From NCBI GenBank assembly GCA_034440635.1, contig JAOTON010000204.1:1-64000 (forward strand): 64,000 bases of DNA. The letters run 5' to 3'. The stretch is from Lepas anatifera (Eukaryota > Arthropoda > Thecostraca > Lepadidae). Of the stretch, positions 24,717 to 34,813 are shown one piece after another (position 1 is the first letter of the stretch; each line of letters opens with the position of its first letter). The notes below the pieces were generated by a model. That model searched no databases, was not told where the DNA came from, and worked only from the letters and a program-made list of their open reading frames with translations. The position numbers and the translations under genes are program-made.

Positions 24717-25236
24717 TTAATCAGCCCAATCGGGGGGTGGCATTGAGGGCCCCCTAAGGTTTTTTTCGGGATAGCAGAAAAACGACGAAACGCAGGACCG
24801 CGGTTAATGGCTCTATCTCTCACCCCATCATTTTCACACCATCGCTGAAAATTTGTACACCGGGTCACCCAAGGTCAGGTCACCAGGCGAGGTCAACCAA
24901 GGTCAACTCACTTCAACTTTTGAGCTCTATAAGAGCTACGTTTCTCAGTCGATCGATTTGAATTTTCCTACAGTTCATGGCCCCGCCAGGGTCTACAAGG
25001 TGTATATCCGGGATTGTTCGATTTCGTGATCTAATGTCAGGTCACGAAAGGACCTCTCCCATTGAAAAATCATGGGGAAAAGCTGTCTTATGATCTAAAA
25101 GTCTCAAAAACCTTTGCAAATTCCCAGCTTGCTCAGAAAAGCGTTCTTGGACACCATTTTACGGATCCCATCGTTCGATGGCCCCCCTCCCCGGTGGGGC
25201 GAAGGTGGTGCCGGACCCCGGTGGGGCGAGAGTTAA
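24717..25236. mobile_element. T-family TTAA element, internally deleted copy T2
   Basis: TTAA at 24717-24720 and 25233-25236. The left segment GGCCCCCTAAGGTTTTTTTC and the GGTCA-rich interior match T1 and T3, and the right end is CCCCGGTGGGGCGAGAG. At 520 bp it lacks roughly the middle half of T1/T3. Confidence 0.8.
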
Positions 25237-25739
25237 TGTGCATCATTTACACTATAAATGTCTTTACACATATGAGTAATACATTCTCTACTTTGATTGG
25301 GTTCCCATACTTTGTGTCTAGAGTTGAAATTTACTTATATATCATGAGGTTGTTGAAGTCCCGCAAAATGCACCGCAAGCTGCCCTCAGTCCCGCTGTAG
25401 GTGCCGCGGGATTGTGTGGGATTTTTCTTGCGGGACTGCGGTGCTTAAACCTTTTGACTGTACATGCCCTCTCTTCCCCCGTTTACATTCGCTCCTAAAT
25501 GTCTTTAAAAACTCCCCAGGTCATGGCCTACCCTAAGCCTATTATTCTCATATTTAATTCTCACGCGTTATGTGGGGATAAAAACGAACAAAACCTATCG
25601 CACCCCCCGTGCATCTAGTTGTCAGGATGAACATCTTGTTATGGTGTACAACGAGAAAAAGTAAAATGACAGTACTTTTAACTGAATTTTTGTTAAAAAA
25701 AACTGCTTTACTGTTTCACACACACAATAAGTTTGCCGC

Positions 25740-25985
25740 CGTAAATCGCTAAATTTGACTGATTTCGTCACCCATCATTCACAAAAGTAAACCGATCGCT
25801 AGTTGTCGGAAATCGCCAAATTTGACTGCTTTTATATCCAATCGCCAGATTGAATAAACCGATCGCCAACGGAGGTCCGAAATCGCCAAATTTGACTGTT
25901 TTATCGCCAATCGCCAAACAAGAAAAACAGATCGCCAACAGTGGTCCGAAATCGCCAAATTGGCGAAATTTCGCCACATCTGGCA
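25740..25985. repeat. Subterminal repeats of the 5-kb hAT-like element
   Basis: At least five spaced copies of AATCGCCAAATTTGACTG-like or GATCGCCAACnGnGGTCCG-like words. Similar CGCCAAATTTCGCC words occur at the opposite end (21040-21110). In hAT elements such subterminal repeats bind transposase; here that role is inferred. Confidence 0.65.
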
Positions 25986-26289
25986 ACCCTGTCCCCCGTA
26001 CTAGCTGGGCTTCCGGTCGGTTAGAACACGATGTTTGCTTGGATGTAGGCTATCTCCAGCGTTGTGATTAGTTGGTGATGAGGCTGCTTTGCCGGGATTT
26101 CCCGTAACTACGCGCTTTGTTTCGTTTTTGCACGATGGAGTAGACAGCCACTGGTGGGAAGTTTTAACACAATATTTGTGCATTGCCAATTTGGGATGAG
26201 CAATAGAACAAAATTGTTACTGCCAAGTGGTGTTCTGTCTCATTTCCGTCAGGTTGAGTGTGTTCAATTTTAGTATAATAATAATTGTC

Positions 26290-26463
26290 GGGGTTTAACG
26301 ACGCCCCAACTGCAGGGGTCATACGGTGTCGCCAACTTTCACCCTGTTGGAAGGGATTTTGGGGATCAGATCGACTTATTCAGAGGCTCCGCCGGGACTT
26401 GAACACGAGACCAGTGGCTTAGAAGACAAGGGTGCTATCCACTAAACCACCTCATCCCCTTGC
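26290..26463 (-). repeat. tRNA-Arg-like SINE, minus strand
   Basis: On the minus strand from 26463: a head GGGGATGAGGTGGTTTAGTG with the arm CTTGTCTTCTAAG (anticodon-like TCT) and a B-box-like GTGTTCAAGTCC, resembling tRNA-Arg(UCU). Then comes the shared SINE body (CCCTTCCAACAGGGTGAAAG through GGGGCGTCGTTAAACC, 26375-26292), and an ATT-rich tail toward 26275. The body matches the 2640 SINE although the head differs. Confidence 0.65.
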
Positions 26464-26586
26464 TCAATTTTAGCTCATCTGTCTATTTCACTGGGGGCTA
26501 ATTTCTGGGCACTGGGGGGGGGAATTTCGGCCGACTGGGGGAAAATGACCCCCCAGTTAACATGTTAAAAATGGCCTGTTTCGGAG

Positions 26587-27535
26587 TATATTACTATTCC
26601 TTGAACACTGGTAAGACATATAAAAAGCACAGGCGATGATGTAAAAGTTATTGGCAAAATCATTCGTTCGGTACGTTTCATTTCGCTTAGCAGCTTGCGG
26701 GGGACTTACGCTATAAATAGGAATCCTAACGCGAGATAGAACTGAAGAGGAAAGTGACCAAGCAGCAGCAACGTGCGAACGTTAAGGAAGGTTGCGAAGA
26801 ATTGTGAAAAGTGCGGACATCAACTTAACATTTCTTATGTCACTGCACTTTATGAAGGAAGTGAAAGAGCACATTACACGTATGTTATACTTGTCACCCC
26901 TGGACGATGTCCCAAATCGTGTTGATGGTAAATTTCCCAACCTTCGGCTTATTTCTGACCCACACTCCCGAAACTTCAAAGCATCCCGAACGGTTCTTTT
27001 TTCCAGTTGCTGATTTGGAACATATTTTTCCAGTTGAAGGGGTAGCAAAAAAGTCCGAAATGAATGGTTATATTTCTCTTTTTTAATTTCTAGCCTAAGT
27101 GTTGGTCCAAAAAGTAGAAAAACATACGTATATACCTTGGGGGAAAATAAGAAAAACAAGGGAAACATGACTTGCATCAAACTATCCTTATCAAGCAACA
27201 CTTCAAACTACGAAGCATAATATATGTCGTATATTATGTTCATCGAGTGCCAAGCGATTCACAAAATCGGCCGTCTCAACTCAAGACCTGGATAGTTTCG
27301 ACTCACGGCTTCTGTTCATGCTAGCCAAATATGCTGATTACAAGAGTTTGTTCCTGTCAGTGATTTGTAGCCATGGCATGTATTCGGACATACACATACA
27401 AGCATGTTTAAAAAGGCACGACAGGAGATTAAAACGTCCGCGTTCAAGTCCGGCGGCAGGCGCGGCGCCACACGATACACCTGAGATCATTTATGAGCAC
27501 AGGCCGAGTAAAGGAAAAGCCTCACAAGAGTAACA
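26587..27535. other. No recognised gene; becomes CpG-rich toward the right
   Basis: Short ORFs only. A 71-codon plus-strand ORF (27318-27533) directly precedes the CpG-rich ORF at 27536 but shows no domain. Confidence 0.4.
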
Positions 27536-27898
27536 ATGGGAGAGAGACGGGAAGAATGTAACGGAAGTGTCGAGGGAGATGTGGTACCAATGAAACGGCG
27601 ATACGGCGAGAGAGACGCGATACCGTGTCAAACTGTGAGCCCCAGGAAATCAGCTCGGGCGGCGAAGCAAGCAACGCGGCGACGACGGGTCCACAGCGGC
27701 GGGGTGGCGGGAGGGGGGACGCAGGCGAGCTCGCCGGGATGCCACGGGGTACGCGTTCACGCAAAGCAACGGATTTTAGATTCCGACGTGGCCGGCCCGC
27801 GGGGACGCGGGAGCAGGCCGATGGCGGTGCGGCGGACGCTGTTCGAGTTCCGAGTCCGGAAGAATGGGGAGAACAAGAACAAGGATAATCAGGCTTAA
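27536..27898 (+). CDS. Hypothetical ORF in a CpG-rich island
   Basis: A 120-codon ORF, rich in Arg, Gly, Ser and Lys, with basic runs (KSARAAKQATRRRR) that look like a nuclear-localisation signal or simply reflect GC-rich DNA. No domain is recognised. The local CpG density (about 27430-27880) is far above the neighbouring AT-rich sequence, which is why the ORF is listed. A second frame (27625-27888) is also open, lowering the value of the open frame. It could be a first exon, a retrotransposon ORF1 remnant, or non-coding. A SINE begins 35 bp after its stop. Confidence 0.25.
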   Translation: MGERREECNGSVEGDVVPMKRRYGERDAIPCQTVSPRKSARAAKQATRRRRVHSGGVAGGGTQASSPGCHGVRVHAKQRILDSDVAGPRGRGSRPMAVRRTLFEFRVRKNGENKNKDNQA

Positions 27899-27934
27899 GA
27901 AATACTGGAACACATCAATATCGATGAGCAAACC

Positions 27935-28650
27935 AACGCGGTGGCCCAGTTGGTTAAAGCGTCGCCGTTGTATGTGGAGGTCCATGGATCAAGGCTGACC
28001 TCTGGTAGCCTTTTCCTCGACCGCCTCTTACCCAGGAGATGGCAGTAAACGGGGTAATATTTGCCTTGACACGGGAGTTTCGCTCATTGGCGGACGCAGG
28101 GGGGGCATTCCGGCCATGGCCCCCGCCTAAAGCGCTGGAAGGGGGGCAAACTATCTTTTGCCCCCCAAACGCCGGAAAATTTTTCAAAAAAAGGTGTTAC
28201 ACTAGGTCTGTAGAGCAAAAAAATATTCGCTCCCACCCCCCCCAGGAAGAGAGGCAGGAATGGGTTTGGCCCCCAAAACTCGGGTCTGGGTCCGCCCTTG
28301 GTTTCGCTTACCAACCAGCGCCCTTGTTAATGGGAACACGGGCCTGATAAGCCCTTAAATAGATCCACCGGTCCGGTGGCGCGCCCCGAGGGCACAGCCT
28401 CGCCTCGTATCACCGGAGCAGTCCTCTGCTCCGCCGAGCCCGAGAAATCGGGATAGACTTGCCGTATCATGCATCAACAGAGGCATGGTTTAGGTTGCAG
28501 TCAGGAGCTACCGGCAGTATAGTCAGTTTCAGTGGGGTATATGAAAGGGAGCGTGCGGGCACGACTGTCCCGCAAGGGTGCCGTTAAATGGAAACATCTG
28601 CCGTGTACATACTGTGACTGTGTATATGTGGTGCAAACATGCAGAAATGT
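27935..28650 (+). repeat. Second SINE family, copy 1, split by a MITE
   Basis: Matches 31449-31895 in the same orientation. The head GGTGGCCCAGTTGGTTAAAGCG is tRNA-like (A box), and GGTCCATGGATCAAGG stands where a B box should be but is degenerate. Shared body words include AGATCCACCGGTCCGGTGGC and GCAGTCCTCTGCTCCGCCG. A 216-bp MITE interrupts it at 28085-28300. Together with the tail (AAGGGTGCCG..., CTGCCGTGTACATA) the repeat is about 450-500 bp without the MITE. Confidence 0.65.
28085..28300. mobile_element. hAT-type MITE inside the second SINE
   Basis: Ends CATTGGCGGACGCAGG and CTGGGTCCGCCCTTG, with a perfect 8-bp target duplication GTTTCGCT (28077-28084, 28301-28308). The SINE copy at 31449 is uninterrupted here. 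216 bp, GC-rich, non-coding. Confidence 0.85.
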
Positions 28651-28974
28651 TTTAAAAAATATCGATTAGCACTCGGCTTACAACTGGGTTGTGATGAGAA
28701 CAATCAGTACAACAGAGTGAGACATGCTCTATCTTTACCCAGTAAGAAGCTGCACAGACGGCGAAAAGAGAGGGCAGAGAATAGAACAGATATTTTTGTT
28801 ACAGTGCCATCTTGTATGGACAACAGTATTTTTATGTCGGAGTGCTGTATAAACATCAATCCTGGTGACAAACATTAGGTCTCAGACGGTACGCTGATTT
28901 TGCGCGATTAAATAAACGGTCAGGAATTCGCTGAGGCCTATCAGCTATGACTCCAGGTTAACACATTGATACAT
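28651..28974. other. No recognised feature
   Basis: A 79-codon plus-strand ORF (28639-28878) has no recognisable domain. Confidence 0.4.
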
Positions 28975-31281
28975 TTAACACGTACCCTCTGGGGTCACTG
29001 GCATGACGCGCCCCGCTGGGGAGGGTGTTTTCGCCCCCTCTATATCTCATTTACCAGGCCAGCTAAAGGAAAATTACAGAGGTCGTGCGAACGCTCTTGA
29101 CAAGACGAAGAGAAATTATGCGGAGTATTTTTTATGTCAGGTCAATATTGAAGTCAGCAAAGGTCAAAGAAGGTTCCATAGGCTTACAACAGGGTGGTGT
29201 ACGTTTGCCCCCTCTAGATTTTTACCCATAGGGGATAGAACAACTATTTATGCATCATTCGATTCCTCTCATCGTGGCCAATCGAATGATGTATAATATG
29301 ACATTGCTAGGTCAAATTGTGAAAATGACCTGACCTCGACCTAAGTCAGGGTAACATGTTGACCTGGTACGGTTATGTTGCATATCAATCGACTCCCCGT
29401 ACAATATAAGAACAATGCAAACAAAATGGGACCTTTATCTCAATTCAGTGAGAAGTTATTGGCAAAACAATCACTGTATGTTCTTGTGACCTGACATGAC
29501 CTTTGAGAGGTTAAACGGTCAAAAGCTGAACTGTAAGGTCAAGATTGTGGTGGCAAGAATACACGGTTTGATAATTTTCAGCTTTATCTATCCTTTTTTA
29601 CTGAAAACGAGCCCTTTCTATTTTTCACCATAGACTTATAATGGGGTGACCAAAAATTGACCTCACCTTAGGTCAATAGTATCGAAATTCCGAGATAATA
29701 GATTTGTAGACCCTAATGACCTTATCATATGGTGAATGCTTGAAACTGATCGGTTGACAGATATTCCCTAGGCACTGCTTCAAACTCGTGATTTTGGGTT
29801 TTGAGGTCGGGTCACTTGACCTTGAATCAGGGCATTTTTTAAGGAAAAGTCAGTGGGGGGGAATTTCTTGTGCTGGCCATTATAGTGTCTTCAGGGGATC
29901 AAGAGCCCATTTTGAGGGTGTTTAGTAAAACTTAGACGCGTAAGTGTTAAAAAAATGTTTCTCAATTTTTGTGTTATTCCAAGTCTAGAGATTATAGATG
30001 CTGCCCAGGGTTGCCAGGTTTTCTCGGCGAAAAAGGTCAAACGGAGTTAAGAAAAGGGCCAAAGAGGGGTAAAATTTTATTTCCACTAAAATAGCCAAAT
30101 AAACTCCACAAAAAGCCAGATTAGAGGCTAAAACGACCCCTAGCGATAGTCATAAACCCACAGAAAAGCGACTTGTATCACTGTTTAAAACTAATTGCTG
30201 ACAAAGTGATATTGACTTGACACAATATTTTTAGCACACTGCCCACCTAATAGGAAGCCAGGTGTGCCTTTTCAACCCTGCATGGCCATCGAATGATTTC
30301 ATCCACATAACCAGAACATTATTTTGCATTATCAATCCCCCACAATTTTCGACCGACAATTTCCTTATCTTAGTAAAAATGGGAGTAAACCGAAAATTTT
30401 CATAACCAGCCGCTGCGGAAGGCAGCGAGGAACCTAAATTCGAAAATGTTTTGGTACTAACGTGGAAAGTTTGCTGTCAGCATCGTGTTGAAGTTTGACT
30501 GGCCCCCTCACTTTTTTTTGCCGGTGGCGACCTTATGTATGCTACCACCACAATAAAAAATAAGAAGGCTAAGCACTCCATACCACCACACCAGCAACCA
30601 GTCTTACGCACTTTGACTACACCGTGTCCCGTCTAATCCACGAACGAGCTCTAAGCCTGACAACTGGCTGCGTGTGAGATGAGAGCATCATGCCATGCCA
30701 CGGTACTGGCTGGGATGTGGGCTTCCGGTCGGGTAGAACAGAATGTTTGATTGGTTGTAGGCCAGCGTTCATCTCCAGCGTTGTGACTAGTTGATGCTGA
30801 GGCTGCTTTGCCGGGATTTCCCGTAATTACGCGCTTTGTTTCGTCTTCGCACGATGGTGTAGACTGCCACGGGCGAATATTTTTAACACAATATTTGTGG
30901 ATGTCAGTTTGGGACCAGAAATAGAACAAATTTATAATTATCGGGTGGTTTTCTGTCTTATTTTCGTTTGATGAGTCTGCATTTCGTCAATTTTAAGTCA
31001 TCTGTCTATTTCACTGGGGGCCAATTTCCGAGCACTGGGGGCATTTTGGCCGACTGGGGGGGGCAAATGCCCCCCAGTTAACATGTTAAAAATGGCCTGC
31101 CTTGAATAGCTCCTTGAGGTTACATGACTTGACCTAAAAAAATGGTCGCATGCGTAAAATCGATTAGGGATAAGGTACTGTAAGTTTCGTTGTTCTACGC
31201 CTCTTCGTTTTTTGCGTTATCTGGGAAAAACCAGGAGGGGGAGGCCGAATTTCGCGCCCCGCTCAGTGGGGCGCATGTTAA
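28975..31281. mobile_element. U-family TTAA element split by G copy C
   Basis: TTAA at 28975-28978 and 31278-31281. Left end CACGTACCCTCTGGGG, right end CAGTGGGGCGCATG. Removing G copy C and one CCTTGAAT leaves about 1.03 kb. The 29160-29720 part is the inverse of 3240-3800. Contains many TGACCT/AGGTCA words. Non-coding. Confidence 0.75.
29828..31099. mobile_element. G-family hAT-like element, copy C
   Basis: CAGGGCATTTTTTAAGG ... TTAAAAATGGCCTG with a perfect 8-bp duplication CCTTGAAT (29820-29827, 31100-31107). At 1,272 bp it is the shortest copy and serves as the uninterrupted reference for insertions in A and B. No ORF of note. Confidence 0.9.
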
Positions 31282-31448
31282 CCACTATTTGATAAAAGAT
31301 CAACGCGAATGTCGTTCCGAGGTTTTTCGGATGGTTAAAGGCTAAAGATTTGACATTGTTAATATGACATATGCAATTTTCCATCCTGCCAGTACTGCCT
31401 TAGTTGTCGTCGTTTCCAACTGTACTGACCGAGTTCGAGTGAGTGTAA

Positions 31449-31895
31449 CCACTGCCTTGGCGCAGTTGGTTAAGACGCCTCGGTTCACTGTGGGAGGTCC
31501 TTGGATCACAGCTGACCACTGGCAGCCTTTTCCTCGACCGCCTCCTACCCAGGAGATGGCAGCACACTGGGTAGTGCCCGCCTTGACTAGGGACTCCCGC
31601 TGACCAACCAGCGCTCTTGGTATTGGAAGCACGGGCTTGATCTGCCTTTAAATAGATCCACCGGTCCGGTGGCACCGCCGAGGGCACGGCCTCGCCGCAT
31701 GTCACCGGAGCAGTCCTCTGTTCCGCCGGGCCCGAGAAATCGGGATAGCTCCACTGCCTGGTACAGTGGGGCATGTAACAGGGATCGTGCGGGACATGAC
31801 TGTCCAGTAAGGGTGCCGATAAGCGTAAGCCCCGCTGCCGTGTACATAGTGTCTGTCTGCGTGTGGGTGATGCAAATGTGCAAAATGTTCTCGGG
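31449..31895 (+). repeat. Second SINE family, copy 2, uninterrupted
   Basis: Head TTGGCGCAGTTGGTTAAGACG (tRNA-like A box), then the same body as 27935-28650, including CCTCGACCGCCTCCTACCCA and AGATCCACCGGTCCGGTGGC. Overlapping ORFs on both strands here are by-products of GC-rich repeat sequence. Confidence 0.65.
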
Positions 31896-32275
31896 TTGGG
31901 AACGCAAAAAAAGAAGAGTTCGCGGGAGTGGTGTGACCCGGTGCCATCTTGGTGGGTCGCACCATATAACCCGCATTGTACCGCACGGAACGTTAGATCG
32001 CCTCGATAGACCGGTCGCCCAACACTTGCCTGTGCCTAGACTGAAGGCAAGTGGCAGACTTTCAAGCAAGTATTCTTGCAGCGACTTGAACGCGTTTCCC
32101 CTCTCTGCTGTGTCCCAGTTCTTGAGCCGGACGTGATGCCACTCTCACACCAGACCCGCCGCACTCTTCACCATATGTGAATAGGAATAGTAACGATATT
32201 TTATATTTTTGTTCACCATTTAGTATATTTCAATTTGGCTATCTTCGATTTTTATATTTCTGCAAAATTGACGTC
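31896..32275. other. No recognised feature
   Basis: Sequence between the SINE and the GGTCA-rich block; no gene or repeat identified. Confidence 0.4.
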
Positions 32276-33049
32276 ATGACCTCGTGACCTAGTGTTTGAA
32301 CGGTGACCTTGACCCGCAGTACAGTGAAATTTATAAATTCTTGTAAAAGCATTTTTTTCTTTGGAGATATTATTTTAGATAAACTTATAAAAATGTGGCT
32401 TTCGCACCAAATATACTACTTCTTACATCCGAAACATGACACTAGGTGTCACTATGGAGCTGTACCATCGCAACTCACGGTATGGTTAATGCCAGTGATG
32501 ACGGAACGTCCGAATTTAAGAGGGGCGCCATGGAATTTGCAACCAATTTCTTTCCCGTCAACACCAAAGGGGGTGGTAACCCTTACACGTATAGGGGGGG
32601 ATGTTGCAACCCCCCTCAGGTTTTTCAAATATTAAAAACGAGCTTCTTAAGGTAGAGTCTTGAAATGTTGTATAGCCTCTGACGCATTCATTGTGGACAT
32701 CTTGCAAATAATTTTTGCTGCCGTTCAAGGTAACGGAGTTATGACCTCAAGAGTAGAGGCATGTTGGGGTCATTTGGGCGCCTGTACCCGTTTTCACGTG
32801 AATGCTCCAGACTCTTATCGTTCTTTTGCATCATTGGCTCATGAACTGTCCCAGAATATTTTCTTCCAGCCTTCGAGGTTCATTTTTATCAGGTTAGACC
32901 TTTTATGATTTTGTTTTACATTCAATGACCTTTATTTGACCTTGCGTGACCTCAGTGATAACTTTGTGTCGAATAACGATTACAGATGCTTGTTTCAATC
33001 CGGTATTTCAAGTGAGATGAACACCGAATTATATGACTTGCGTCCGATA

Positions 33050-33520
33050 CTGGTTTAACCTTTTTTCGACCTGTGACCTTTTTTACCTTGAAAGTGGGTA
33101 AGCAATAACAATTGAAGAAGCAAACTAACTTGGAGTAAATGATGCAGAATGGTTTATGAAAAGTCAATTTGTATGATATGGACACTAAACTAGTTGGTTT
33201 GCATATTACATGGACTTGACCTTTTTCGAAATTTGACCTTATTTGACCTTGAAGGGGTTGTAAGCAATAACACATGCTGAAGGAGGCACTTGGCGTAACT
33301 GACACAAAATTTCTTATGAATAGTCAATTTGCATAAAATGACACGGAACAAGACGTTTTTCTTCCAAAACGAACTTGACCTTTTTCAACCTTTGAACTAA
33401 TTTGACCTTGAAGGGGGTGTAAGCAGTGACAGATGATTAGAAACTCACTAAATTGGCGTAAATGATTCAGAATTGCAGTAAATTTCACTTCTAAGGAGTA
33501 TTTTTGAACTCTGAACCAGT
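33050..33520. repeat. Approximately 155-bp tandem repeat, about three units
   Basis: Units begin with GACCTTTTTCGA-like words near 33063, 33222 and 33375. Each continues with TTTGACCTTGAAGGGG, TAAGCAATAACA, GGCGTAAATGA and AGTCAATTTG words. Units have diverged by substitutions and small indels. Confidence 0.7.
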
Positions 33521-33785
33521 CCCATGCAATGCAATACACCACTAAAAGTCACCAATGATTTGTTTTTAGTGCCTATAACTTCTTCATTATAAAAGAGCTA
33601 AAATAATGAGTATGCTGAGCAAAATTCACTACGAGATTACCATAGGTCAAGTTTAAACACGTTTGAAAATACCACAAGAGATTACCAAAGGCTATAAAAG
33701 CCGAACTGTGGTCATAACATGTTTTAAATTCAAGAAGCTACTTCCGGGGAACGCGACACAAGGCCTCAAAATAAAAAAATCTTCC

Positions 33786-34813
33786 TTAACCCTCGCCCCA
33801 TCTAGAATAATGAAATCGATGGTCCCCTAAGGTTTTTTTCGGAACAACAGAAAAGAACAAGGGGGAAGCACCGGGGTTGAGGGTTCTACCTCTTACCCCA
33901 TTATTTTCCCAGCATCCCTGAAATTTATTACCCCGGGTCACCCTAGGTCATGTCACCAGGCGATGTCAACCAAGGTCACTTCACTTTAACTTTTGAGCTC
34001 TACCATAGCTATATTTCTAAGCCGATCGATTTAAAACTTTCGACACTTCATGACCCCTCCGGAGTCTACAAAATTTATCTTCGGGATTTTAGATTTGGTC
34101 ACCTGAAGCCAGGTCACCAGGTAACCTCTTTTATAGAAAAAGCATGGGAAAGGCTGTCTTATGAGCTAAAAATCACAAAATAATCGTAAATGCTCAATTT
34201 GCTCCGACAAGTGTTCTTGGACACCCTTTCATGGATCCCAGGGGTGATATTGTCTTTTGATCTATCTGAGATCATCAGAGGTCACCAGAGGTCAAAAACA
34301 GCATTTTGATGATAACTTTTGACCTAATTAAGCTACAACACTGAATCAAAGGTCATCGTGTATGTCTCGTCACTAATTTTTATTTGATATACAACACGGT
34401 CACTTTCTTACCTTTCGAGACCTCAGGTCATATTAAGTCACGAGGTACCCTCTGGAGGTCAAACCACTGGCGGGAGGCCATTATGTTCGACATAGCGGAG
34501 AAAGTCCAGGCATTTTCCTATCAAACGATTTTTGCTAGATCTCAATAGCTCTAATGACGTGAGAGCTATGCTCAGTTTTCTTAAGGATTGTATGTTTTAC
34601 TGGAAATAGCCTATCGTGACATAACTTGACCTCTGGAGGTAAAATTAGACCTGAGCACTTAAACGTTTTAGTAAAATCTTACTGAATTCACACGAGCTTT
34701 CTAGTGCCTTTTGCAGCCTGGGGCTAACTTCCATATTTTCGGAGTTAGAGGGGCATTGATGGCCCCTCCAGTGGGGCGAAGGTGGCGCCGGACCCCGGTG
34801 GGGCGCGGGTTAA
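33786..34813. mobile_element. T-family TTAA element, copy T3
   Basis: TTAA at 33786-33789 and 34810-34813; ends CCCTCGCCCCATC and GTGGGGCGCGGG. Collinear with T1 over about 1 kb (for example GGTCCCCTAAGGTTTTTTTC, AAAAGCATGGGAAAGGCTGT). Two subterminal GTGGGGCG words at the right end. Rich in AGGTCA. Non-coding. Confidence 0.85.

Larger units (their letters stand above)
20993..25991. mobile_element. 5-kb hAT-like element inserted in G copy B
   Basis: Inverted ends CACGGTTGCCAGATG and CATCTGGCAACCCTG; flanks TCCCCCGG and TCCCCCGT give a 7-of-8 target duplication of 8 bp. Both G copies A and C lack it. CAGGGTTGCCAGA-type ends with 8-bp TSD are known in hAT elements. The subterminal zones (21000-21130 and 25740-25985) are packed with CGCCAAATTTG and GGCGAAATTTCGCC words. 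No transposase ORF survives; the interior has acquired MITEs (21689, 22330), a mariner-like MITE (23088) and T2 (24717). Confidence 0.82.
17730..26578. mobile_element. G-family hAT-like element, copy B, split by nested insertions
   Basis: Begins CAGGGCATTTTTAAGG and ends TTAAAAATGGCCTG, with flanks TTTTGGAG (17722-17729) and TTTCGGAG (26579-26586), a 7-of-8 target duplication. Only four blocks belong to G itself: 17730-18149, 19205-19862, 20455-20992 and 25992-26578. Between them lie T1 (TTAA), a TA MITE, and a 5-kb hAT-like element. Copies A and C show the uninterrupted sequence at each junction. A minus-strand SINE (26290-26463) also lies in the last block. Confidence 0.85.
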
